DNA of 13,903 bases from Gonapodya prolifera JEL478 (Eukaryota; Monoblepharomycota; Monoblepharidomycetes; Monoblepharidales; Gonapodyaceae), in the NCBI GenBank assembly GCA_001574975.1, contig KQ965789.1, forward strand, positions 135,663-149,565, read 5' to 3'. Of this stretch, positions 1-7,129 are shown in pieces (within the stretch, counting starts at the first letter, position 1; every line of letters begins with the position of its first letter). The notes beneath the pieces are model-generated. The model made no database searches and was not told the origin of the DNA. It saw only the letters and a program-made list of their open reading frames with translations. A program made the position numbers and the translations under genes.

Positions 1-105
1 CAGATTGATGAGGACGACGATGAAACCCATCCCTGCCAAACCAGTTCCAACAGCGTTAAGCGTCAGCGTCGTGATCACAGTGGGATCCATCTCGAAGAAA
101 ATTGA
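1..105 (+). CDS. possible 3' end of a gene truncated by the window edge
   Basis: Frame 1 is open from the first base to a TGA at 103-105 (34 codons). The peptide starts with an acidic run (DEDDDE) and carries a basic stretch VKRQRRD that could act as a nuclear localisation signal. No domain is recognisable. It could equally be chance: another plus-strand frame is open across this stretch from an ATG at 8 to a stop at 299-301 and crosses an ambiguous base (N at 161). The assignment rests only on the open frame and its charged composition. Confidence 0.22.
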   Translation, partial: QIDEDDDETHPCQTSSNSVKRQRRDHSGIHLEEN

Positions 106-544
106 ATTCTCTGATGAGGGAGACCGGGATGCCGAAGTTATTAGGCGGAAGTTGTGCAGANCAGCGAAATTTCCTTCGCAACAACGCAAGGCAGCCGTGC
201 TCTTGGCATCGTATCCGACAGCACGGATTTTATCGATATACCCGCATTTAATATTCTCGATATCCCCTACCCGATTATTGAACACGATGAGTAATGTATA
301 ATTCCCATTCATTGAATAGACTCATTACTGTCCATCCCTTGAATTCTGCCTCAAGGAATGTGCGAGCTCATTCAATTCCTCGTTATAATATACGAGTGAT
401 ATTACTGGATGTGGAAATTTGCTGATGCGGCTTCATTTTCCAAGGCGTCCCAAAACCGCCACCCTGTCCCAGAGAAATCTCCGCCCCGCTTCCTGATTAC
501 CGCCAACTCTTTCCCCACGCACTTTCCTGCATCAGTCTCGCCGA
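106..544. other. intergenic spacer upstream of the Pro-rich gene
   Basis: This spacer of about 440 bp is AT-richer than the gene that follows. It contains one ambiguous base (N at 161). A TATA-like stretch (cgttataatatacg) lies near 383-396, about 150 bp before the ATG at 545, and may belong to that gene's promoter. No RNA gene or repeat was seen. Confidence 0.4.
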
Positions 545-1939
545 ATGTCTGTCGCCGCGCAGACCACGAGCTCGCGACGACGGACGCCATCGCCTGTGCA
601 TGTCCATGTTCAGCAGCAGGTGCTGGTGACATCGGACCAGGCGGATGCAGAGACGGGACACGTCCAAGTTGCGGTAGTTCTTCCCTCGATGGCTGCGTCA
701 GGGATGCCCACAATGAACTTCGCGCCAGCAAAGCCTCCAGAATCGTCGCCCGGGTCGCCGACACTCGCGTCCTCTCTTCTCGCTATATTCATCCCTGACG
801 CCATTAGAGTGCGCACACCATCCTCGATTATAAGGTCGGGGAGGTCTCCGTCTCCCATGCCGACGATGCTTCCTCCCGCTGCGATGTCTCCACCTATGGT
901 CTCACCCCCGAACTCCCCCGTGACTGGGGCGAGACAGCGACCGGGACAGACCGAGCTGCCTCTGACGCAGCAGCTCGGAGCGGTTTTAGGACCAGGTGAC
1001 CTTCCAACGCCCAGTCTGCCAACTCCATCGCAAGACATAATGGGACCTCTTCACCCGCCTCCACACACTCTCCCTCCCCCAACTTTGATGCCTTCACCTC
1101 TCCCAACACCTCCATTATCCGCAGCCCCCCTCACCCCCAACGCAAACGGCCATGCATCCCCTCCACCTCAGCACCCTCGCGTCAACCTCACTCTGCGTGA
1201 CCACTCGGATGACACCCCAATTTCTCCAACTGTAGAAGCCCCGGATACCCTTGGAGGTACCTGGTGGCGTCTTGGGGCGGGTGCAGGCGGAAGTGATGTC
1301 CAGCTGACGAATGGGCAGACTTCTGCCTCCATACTATCACCACCTCGGGATACTCGACCTCCCACCAACCAGCAGTCCCCACCGGAGGGACCGAACGGTA
1401 CAGCGCGATCACGCTCACCAAGCTGGTGGGGACTTGGAGCCCTTGCACTCGTCGGAGCCGCCACTACATCCGCGAGCCCGGCAAACCCGGCTAATGGATC
1501 TCCTCCCCAAGCCCCGACAACACCTGGAACGTCTTCCCCTCCCAACACACGTGGCCCCACCTGGCCCTCACTATCAGCACTTCTCACACCCTCCCTCCTC
1601 AACCCCAATCCTATGACAACCAGCCTTTCGCCGCCCGTCACTACGTTCAACCCCGCCCGCTCTTACCGCCGTCCGCCTTCTCCCTCTCCGGTCCGCCTTC
1701 CCACTCTCTCCGTGTCCTCTCTTGTCGCGTCGGAGGCCGCCAAGTCCAAGTTGGGAACTGCCTGGCGGGAACGGAGCAGAAGTCGGGGGAGAACTGGAGC
1801 ACTTATAGGTGGAGCAGCGTTTGTTGTGGACAGAACTCTGGAGAGGGAGGGGAGAGGGGACACGGGTGGAGCTGAACGGGACAGGAATGATGATGGAGCC
1901 GGCGGGGCTGGTGCAGCAAGCGGAACGTGGTGGTTGTGA
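545..1939 (+). CDS. hypothetical Pro/Ser-rich disordered protein with repeated Trp motifs
   Basis: This is an intronless 464-codon ORF with an ATG at 545 and a stop at 1937-1939. No family is recognised. Residues 60-230 are dominated by proline, serine and threonine (for example HPPPHTLPPPTLMPSPLP), which predicts an intrinsically disordered protein. Against that background a short Trp motif recurs: TWWRLGAGAG at 239-248, SWWGLGALA at 293-301, TWPSLSALL at 339-347, and TWWL as the last four residues. The C-terminal quarter has an RS/RG-rich basic patch (RERSRSRGRTG), a small hydrophobic Gly/Ala segment (ALIGGAAFVV), and an acidic, Gly-rich tail. No signal peptide or convincing transmembrane helix is seen. 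Long antisense and out-of-frame ORFs cover the same bases, as expected from its GC-rich low-complexity codons. That also means the coding status rests on length and on the recurring motif rather than on homology. Confidence 0.55.
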   Translation: MSVAAQTTSSRRRTPSPVHVHVQQQVLVTSDQADAETGHVQVAVVLPSMAASGMPTMNFAPAKPPESSPGSPTLASSLLAIFIPDAIRVRTPSSIIRSGRSPSPMPTMLPPAAMSPPMVSPPNSPVTGARQRPGQTELPLTQQLGAVLGPGDLPTPSLPTPSQDIMGPLHPPPHTLPPPTLMPSPLPTPPLSAAPLTPNANGHASPPPQHPRVNLTLRDHSDDTPISPTVEAPDTLGGTWWRLGAGAGGSDVQLTNGQTSASILSPPRDTRPPTNQQSPPEGPNGTARSRSPSWWGLGALALVGAATTSASPANPANGSPPQAPTTPGTSSPPNTRGPTWPSLSALLTPSLLNPNPMTTSLSPPVTTFNPARSYRRPPSPSPVRLPTLSVSSLVASEAAKSKLGTAWRERSRSRGRTGALIGGAAFVVDRTLEREGRGDTGGAERDRNDDGAGGAGAASGTWWL

Positions 1940-2160
1940 AGGTTAATGCAGGCGCCCCGTTTTGAAGCGAGCATTATTATGGCATTTGGAGATAATTGCA
2001 TTGGCATGCAGCATTATGTGTTGGAGGCATATTGTGTAGTTGACGCGTATTGCACACTCGAAAATAGATAATTTTTGCAGAGTGGATGGGCTTTCCCCCA
2101 CCCAAGAAAGTAGCGCACCATTTATTGGGATCAGAAATGTTTCTCTCTCCCGGGACTATG
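1940..2160. other. 3' flank of the Pro-rich gene
   Basis: About 220 bp of AT-richer sequence separates the stop at 1939 from the left arm of the tRNA inverted duplication. It probably contains the 3' UTR of the Pro-rich gene. No gene is seen. Confidence 0.35.
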
Positions 2161-2315
2161 CACTCGGACCCAAAGTGGATGCTGCAACACGGGGTTGGTG
2201 CTGACAGGTCGAAATACAGAGTACAAGCATTTTCGGATGTCTAAGCACCAAAGCGGTGTGAAATAAGAGGACTCCTGTTGAAGGCGGCTTCCATTCGAAG
2301 TGACAAAAAGGGGCC

Positions 2316-2320
2316 AAAAA
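2316..2320 (-). terminator. Pol III terminator of the minus-strand tRNA-Thr
   Basis: AAAAA on the plus strand (TTTTT on the transcript strand) lies 14 nt past the tRNA 3' end. A second run of five lies at 2305-2309. Confidence 0.7.
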
Positions 2321-2334
2321 GTTAGATTATTGTA

Positions 2335-2407
2335 TGCCCGTTGCTGGGTTTGAACCAGCGACCTCCTGCTTACTAGGCAGGCGCAACTACCACTGCGCTA
2401 AACGGGC
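2335..2407 (-). tRNA. tRNA-Thr (anticodon AGT)
   Basis: Seventy-three nucleotides fold as a tRNA. The 7-bp acceptor stem GCCCGTT/AACGGGC is perfect with discriminator A. The D-arm contains AGTGGTA. The anticodon arm is CCTGC-CTAGTAA-GCAGG with anticodon AGT at loop positions 3-5, decoding ACU (and ACC after A34-to-I editing). The variable loop is AGGTC and the T arm is GCTGG-TTCAAAC-CCAGC. There is no intron and no encoded CCA. The internal A box (TAGCGCAGTGG) and B box (GGTTCAAAC) serve as the Pol III promoter. It is identical base for base to the plus-strand copy at 3069-3141. Confidence 0.97.
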
Positions 2408-2412
2408 CAACG

Positions 2413-3063
2413 TTATAAGATTGGGATCAAGTTGCACTTTCACAAAATTAACACCGTTCGGTTTTTGGTAAATTCTGAAGAGACAATTGTACGTGGCGGT
2501 TTGGACAAGCACACTACACAAAGAGCTCAGCCCGGCTGCTTTCCATCGTGTCTGCTTAACGACAATGTCGAACGTCGTAGCACGACCTAACTAGTGCTTT
2601 CGGTGACCTTTCAAACAGAGACATCAATGCAAAAGGGAGTGGAGCATGATTCGGAAAGGCGGCCAGAGGGGGTAGCAGACAGTAATAGAAATCACGTAGA
2701 GAATTAAATTGGACACTGCACTACCAGAGTTACGAGGTGGCTTCACTTATGCAGCATCGCCTGTTGACACCACACGATATCAGGACGCTCTGCGAGGAGG
2801 CAAACACCATGCATCCCAAACAGAGAACTCACTCGCGCAATCGCAGCCGCTCTGCAACGGCCCGTCGTCCGTCAGCTGTTACGGCTTGAACTCGTTCTGA
2901 GACTTTTGTACCCGTGTGCGTGCTATTCTTCGCGGAAAGACGGATGGACAACCACCTCTATCGCCAACTCTTCCAGACGAGCCGGCGGAGTCGAGTTTCT
3001 ACATTTACCGAAACCAAAATATCTACAATATGTTATAGAGGCTATTCTTCAAAACTGAGACAT
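2413..3063. other. spacer between the two inverted tRNA-Thr genes
   Basis: About 650 bp separates the two tRNA 5' ends, so the tRNAs are transcribed away from this spacer. No convincing gene is seen. The one feature of note is a 15-bp block (attggacactgcact) at 2708-2722 that recurs at 10202-10216. A 63-codon ORF over it has only a TTG start and is not supported. Confidence 0.4.
2708..2845 (+). repeat. degenerate dispersed repeat, copy 1
   Basis: The block attggacactgcact at 2708-2722 is repeated exactly at 10202-10216. About 126 bp downstream comes cgcgcaatc, which is also found about 139 bp after the start of the second copy. The bases between share only patches (for example aggtggcttcac versus aggccgcttgac). 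This suggests two old copies of one element, but the match is short. Confidence 0.35.
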
Positions 3064-3068
3064 CGTTG

Positions 3069-3141
3069 GCCCGTTTAGCGCAGTGGTAGTTGCGCCTGCC
3101 TAGTAAGCAGGAGGTCGCTGGTTCAAACCCAGCAACGGGCA
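3069..3141 (+). tRNA. tRNA-Thr (anticodon AGT)
   Basis: This is a 73-nt tRNA, base-for-base identical to the minus-strand gene at 2335-2407. It has the same acceptor stem, anticodon loop CTAGTAA and T loop TTCAAAC. The Pol III A and B boxes are intact and a T7 terminator lies 13 nt downstream, so it should be expressed. Perfect identity beside diverged flanks means either selection or gene conversion keeps the two copies the same. Confidence 0.97.
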
Positions 3142-3154
3142 CAGTCGCCTCGAC

Positions 3155-3161
3155 TTTTTTT
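3155..3161 (+). terminator. Pol III terminator of the plus-strand tRNA-Thr
   Basis: Seven consecutive T residues begin 14 nt after the tRNA 3' end. Confidence 0.8.
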
Positions 3162-3191
3162 GCACCTTTTGTCACTGCACCTTTTGTCACT
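3162..3191 (+). repeat. 15-bp tandem direct repeat
   Basis: The unit gcaccttttgtcact occurs twice back to back (3162-3176 and 3177-3191), immediately after the tRNA terminator. The opposite arm of the inverted duplication has a single related copy (cctttttgtcact on its minus strand), so the duplication happened after the arms separated. Confidence 0.7.
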
Positions 3192-3273
3192 GCAGCCTTC
3201 AACGGGACCGCTCATTTCACACCGTTTTGGTGCTCAGATCTCCACGTCAAACCATCCACTTTGGGTGGGAGTG

Positions 3274-3605
3274 CGTGGTTTCAACTACCGTTTCGTTTGT
3301 ATTCGAGAGGCGGTGGTCATTTTCCCTTCATGTCGCGGTACCAACTTGCAAAGTGTATAGATTATGCACAAATAGGTGAACCGAATGCTATCTTACCGCC
3401 GTGCTGGTGAGACATCTCAGAGGGCAGGCACAAAGAGCAAGAGATTTTTGGAGTTTTGGTGTATTCACTCCAAAGGGCGATTAGCATACAGTATCGTAAA
3501 AGAATTAAAACGCGACCACAACAGGAATGTCGACAAAAATCAAATGCGTAAAACCCATTCATCACCCTCCTCTACCACCTCTCCACCTCCACTCCCACCA
3601 GCACT
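3274..3605. other. intergenic spacer, probable 3' flank of the C2H2 gene
   Basis: This is 330 bp of mixed composition. The part next to 3605 is probably the 3' UTR of the minus-strand C2H2 gene. No supported gene or RNA is seen. Confidence 0.4.
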
Positions 3606-4959
3606 TCACACGCTTCCCGCGCACCCCGTGCGCTCATGGTGCCTAAACCGATCCTGTCTCGCGAACCCCGCCCCGCACTTTATGCACGTGTAGGGCTTCT
3701 CGCCCGTATGCTTCCTCGAATGTCGAGCGAGATCGTAGGGGCGGGTGAACACGGCGTCGCACCCATCGTGCGTGCAAGAGTATGTGGTCGAGGAGTGGGT
3801 CTTCATGTGGGTCACGAGGTTGTGTTTGCGGGAGAAGGTCCAGGGGCAGAGCTGCAGGTGGGGTAGGAAAGGTGAGGGGAAGGGTAAAGGAAAAGGGAGA
3901 GAAGGGTGGAGACTCACCGAGCACGCGAAAGGCCGGTCCGGCCCGCTCGGGGGAGGGACCTTGGCCTTGGCGCGGGGGGCGGTACGCACGGCGCCACCAC
4001 CGGGAGAGGACGGAGCCACCGAACCGGCACGGGACAGAGTGAGGTTCGGAGACACGGAGCCGACAGAGGCCGAGACCGAGCCCGTGGACGCCGGGGATGG
4101 GGTGTCGAGGGACATCGTGTCGACAGTCGAGGGGTCGAAGTCGTACGATCCGACGGTGGCGGCGAGCTTGGCGAGGTCGGCTTCCAGGCCCAGGTCCGAG
4201 ATGAGTTGGGCGACGAGGGCCGGGTCGTGTTGAGCGAGCTCCGCGAGCGCGGTGAAGGATGCGGTGGGGTCGATGGTGTAGTTGGATGGGTCCGAGAAAG
4301 CCTCCCAGTGGGGGGCGGCCTCGCAGACCGAGGGGTGCGGAAGTGCGGGAGCTGCGTCGATGACGGTGGTCTCGGTGTCAAAGTCAAAGGGGACCGACGC
4401 GAGTTCCGCGAGGAGCTGCTCGACCGACTTGTCGGAGCAGGAGAAGAAAAGCGAGGGGTCGACGGTCGTCACGTCCTCGTAGTAGGAGGAGGGAGCGGGA
4501 CCGGACGGGGCAGTGTGGCAGGTCGGGTCGTCGAAGGCGGCGAGGCCCGAGGTGTCAGGGAGAGAGAAGTCAGAGCCGAGTAAGAACGAGAAAAGTTCGG
4601 GGGTTTGGAGGGGGACTGTTTGATGCAAATGGGATGCATGAAAGTATGGTGGGAGTTTGTGATCACAGTGAAGAGAGCACATGAGAAGGAGAAAGCGACG
4701 CACCATTCAAGTCCACCTCCAAACTGTCGAGCTTTTCGACGGTTAAGTCAAGGAGGCGCATAGCCGGTCCGTCGCCGACCGAGCCGCCGAGGTTCGCAAC
4801 CGAGCGAGTCGTCGCGGAATCCCAGCGGCATTCGTCGAGTACAGTGGAAGTGCCTGCAGCATCGCGCGGCGCGCAGAAGATTTCCAAAAGCTGATTGTGT
4901 GAGTCATTCTCGAACGAGAGAGAGGGGGGGGTTGTGTTTGCTGCGGCTTGAATCTGGTT
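3606..4959 (-). CDS. C2H2 zinc-finger protein (three fingers), likely transcription factor
   Basis: The C-terminal third holds three linked zinc fingers. Finger 1 is C-x2-C-x12-H-x3-H (FACSLCPWTFSRKH..). Finger 2 is C-x4-C-x12-H-x3-H (CTHDGC..). After the classic linker HTGEKPY, finger 3 is C-x2-C-x12-H-x4-C, a C2HC variant common in fungi. The N-terminal two thirds are acidic and Ser/Thr/Pro-rich, as in an activation domain, followed by a basic Ala/Lys/Pro hinge. A nuclear DNA-binding regulator is inferred. Supported exons on the minus strand are 4959-4704, 4615-3918 and 3851-3606. Introns lie at 4703-4616 (88 nt) and 3917-3852 (66 nt, GTGAGT..CTGCAG), and phases match at both junctions. The stop is at 3608-3606. 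The 5' end is uncertain: the frame is open from a TAG at 4962-4960, which could itself be an acceptor. A tiny exon with ATG at 5112 and donor GTAAGC at 5100 joins in phase (403 aa in all). The first in-exon ATG is at 4761 (333 aa). Target genes cannot be read from the sequence. Confidence 0.85.
3852..3917 (-). other. in-frame intron (possible exitron) inside zinc finger 1
   Basis: This 66-nt intron has donor GTGAGT, a pyrimidine-rich body and acceptor CTGCAG. It sits between the two zinc-binding cysteines of finger 1 (after Cys-Ser). It is exactly 22 codons long with no stop in the reading frame, so unspliced mRNA stays open but adds 22 mostly Pro/Phe/Leu residues inside the C-x2-C knuckle. 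Confidence 0.75.
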
Positions 4960-5112
4960 CTAGGTGTGGTGAGCTCGGATGCGCGGGCAGTAGAGGCCGT
5001 GCAATATGTTGAAGGCCTCCGGTCCGCGGGACGCCAAGCTCGAACGGGGTGTTCTGCGTGGAGGGAAATGCCAGGGTGAGTGACAGCCATCCACGCTTAC
5101 GAAACACGGCAT

Positions 5113-6196
5113 CCGTCGCAATCGCGGCCCCGTCACGTCCAGAGAAAGATAATCACCTGGTAAAAGTCTTTCCTTCGTTAAGGAAAGTAAACGACTGGTC
5201 CGATGCTCAGGGGTGGAAAGTCTGGGCTTTTGAAGGAGGTCGGTGGCTGTGCACGTTGGCGAGTGTCCTGCGGCCGATTGAGCTCAGCCGGACCGAGAGA
5301 CGTTTTCAAGCAAAAAGCAAATTGAGCAAAATAATCGTGGAGAAAAATTGAGCGCGATTTTATCGTGGATTCCACTGGGGCAGAGGCGTGTGATGCTGGG
5401 ACTCGGGAATCATGAGAAAATGCATTTGAAGGACGATGGCAGGACATTGATTGAATGCATGGTCCAATTATTCCATTTGTGAGCTTCTGACGTCGAGTCT
5501 CGCCTTTATAATAACTATTCGACCTTTTCTTTCTTTCGTGTGGCGTCACAGACAAAAAGAGTATACCCGTCGCCATTTTCTTCCGGTGCTTGGAGCCTTG
5601 GCGGGAGACACCACGATAGTAGTGAGGTCAATTATTCATTGCAACATCAAGCTTGGCTCTTGCACTCACGGCTTTCCCTTGGCTCTGCCTTGCAACTCCA
5701 CTCAACTGACCATCACAGCAATTCACGAGATCTTGGACGACTTCACCTTGATCTCATCCATGAAAGCCATCCGAGAACCGTTCAACTACGTTTGCTGAAT
5801 CATCAAAAAAGCCACGTGTAGTCAAACAAACAGCGGCTGTGTGTCTACTCTCCCGCCGCTGCTGGACATCCCGTACCACCATATCGTGCCTAAAGATGCA
5901 ACGAATACAATTTACTAAATTTATATTCCTCGTTGAGCGTCACCCGTCCCTGATCATAGAAGGTACAACTCGTCCCTTTTCCCACTCGAAACCACCCGAC
6001 CCTACCGACAACTCCCGACACGGAGACTCAACAAAGATCGCATCAATCGCGGATCGGCTCACAGCTTTACGAGAACCCATTTGCCGTCCTCACAGGCCGA
6101 CCGCCTGAGAGAACAACGGTTCGAAATTCCAGGATGTCATCTTATGTCATCGAACAGTTTTGCCTTTTGGGACTTTAACCTGCCCCATTCCACCTC
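5113..6196. other. long intergenic region between divergent genes
   Basis: About 1.1 kb lies between the minus-strand C2H2 gene and the plus-strand secreted-protein gene, so it should hold both promoters. TATA-like stretches occur near 5503-5512 (tttataataa) and near 5927-5932 (tttata). The open frames over it are short, lack a family match and start poorly. No RNA gene or repeat was seen. A short 5' exon of the secreted-protein gene may lie in its last 100 bp. Confidence 0.4.
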
Positions 6197-6762
6197 TTGC
6201 TTCTCATTTCCTTACTACAAAAGTACAAAACCCCTCTCGCCGTTGTCCTCCTCCTCGCGTCCACACTCCCCCCCGCGCACGCGCACGCGCACGCCTCCTC
6301 CTCCGCCGATGCCAGCGTCCACCTAACCCGCCGCGACTGTCCCTGGGGCACGGTCGCGTCCGGGTCCGGATGCATCTGCAACACGGGTTGGACGCCGGCA
6401 CCGCAGGGCCAGTGCTGCTCGCCCAACTCGTACTGGGCAGATGACACGAACGGATGTCAGTGTGTGAGGGGGGCAACTTGGAATGGTGTCACCGGAGTTC
6501 AAACGACGTACTGCAACTGTGGTGAAAATGCCGTGCCGCTGACACACCCGAACTCTTCCCATGGATATCCAGCTGCACTGACAAAGTCCCCTCATCATGC
6601 CCTTGGGGAACTACCGGGACCTCGGACGGCCGCTGCGTTTGCAAGACTGAATGGACGCCCGGCCAGGAGGGCCAGTGCTGCGCGCCCAACTCGTACTGGG
6701 CGGCAGGGTACGGCTGCACGTATAATCCAGGGTACACGTGGCAGTCGAGCTCGAGCTCGTAG
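6197..6762 (+). CDS. small secreted Cys-rich protein with two tandem modules
   Basis: After a hydrophobic leader (YKTPLAVVLLLASTLPPAHA, a signal-peptide core ending near an Ala-x-Ala site) and a His/Ala repeat come two copies of one Cys-rich module. Copy 1 runs CPWGT..CxC..GWTPAPQGQCCSPNSYWA..CQC. Copy 2 runs CPWGT..CVC..EWTPGQEGQCCAPNSYWA..C, then a Ser-rich tail and a TAG at 6760-6762. Copy 2 is in another frame and is joined by an intron. The preferred splice removes 6508-6572 (65 nt, GTACTG..CCAG, with ctgac as branch site) and gives CTDKVPSSCPWG and an even cysteine count. An alternative (GTGAAA at 6522 to AAAG at 6586, also 65 nt) is in frame too. The frame has no upstream ATG: a TAA lies at 6176 and the first possible start is a TTG at 6197. 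A 5' intron, perhaps with its acceptor at 6221-6223, is therefore likely and the first exon is not located. The role is unknown; a secreted, disulfide-rich effector-like or wall-associated protein is an inference. Confidence 0.68.
6275..6292 (+). repeat. (GCGCAC)3 microsatellite
   Basis: Three perfect copies of GCGCAC encode the AHAHAHA stretch just after the predicted signal-peptide cleavage region of the Cys-rich protein. An alternating purine-pyrimidine run of this kind is prone to length change. Confidence 0.8.
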
Positions 6763-7129
6763 GTTTCTTCATCCTGGAATTGGTGATGAAGACGTATAAA
6801 TTCACGTAACTGTCGGATCCAACGCACAGGTGCTTGAAATGCTAACTCCGGCCGACGACTTGACCCAGTCGATGTGTGCTGAGAGTCCGGTCAGTTGCAT
6901 GCTAAGTACCTTTAATGTGAATGTGGTGCGTTTGTGTAATAGTGGAGGGACCTTGCAGTTGGATGCAGGCTAGATAAATGATCGACGAATGAGTTCATGA
7001 GACAACGAGTAGAGAAGCATATGCACCAAACCCTTCCATTTTCCATTTGCCTGGCCGCCACGCACGGCGAGGGCGTTCTATCCAATTGTGTATGTATTTC
7101 TTTATCTCGCAACCACAGCACCCACACAA
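6763..7129. other. intergenic spacer upstream of rrp17
   Basis: This 367-bp spacer lies between two co-oriented genes. It must hold the 3' UTR of the Cys-rich gene and the promoter of rrp17. No clear TATA box, repeat or RNA gene is seen. Confidence 0.4.

Larger units (their letters stand above)
2161..2412 (-). repeat. left arm of inverted duplication containing tRNA-Thr
   Basis: The reverse complement of this segment aligns with 3064-3273. The match is perfect over the 73-nt tRNA plus 5 nt upstream (cgttg). Past the tRNA 3' end it is diverged but clear. Shared blocks, read outward from the tRNA, are ccttttgtcact, gccttcaac, atttcacaccg, tttggtgct and catccactttgggt. This arm is longer because of an insertion of roughly 40 bp around 2181-2235. 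Confidence 0.75.
3064..3273 (+). repeat. right arm of inverted duplication containing tRNA-Thr
   Basis: This is the partner of 2161-2412 in opposite orientation. Identity is complete through the tRNA and falls to patchy blocks downstream as far as the catccactttgggt block near 3253-3266. It contains a 15-bp direct repeat absent from the other arm. Confidence 0.75.

Noticed and set aside
610-1650. Antisense ORFs opposite the Pro-rich gene
   Set aside because: They are shadows of a GC-rich Pro/Ser-rich frame. None has a motif, and the plus-strand frame is the longest and has the repeated Trp motif.
3745-4583. Plus-strand ORFs up to 225 codons opposite the C2H2 gene
   Set aside because: Their Arg/Gly-rich composition is the complement of the zinc-finger gene's Ser/Pro/Ala codons. 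The minus strand holds three canonical fingers.
5178-5576. 132-codon minus-strand ORF in the spacer upstream of the C2H2 gene
   Set aside because: It has no domain or sensible composition and lies in a region that otherwise looks like promoter DNA.
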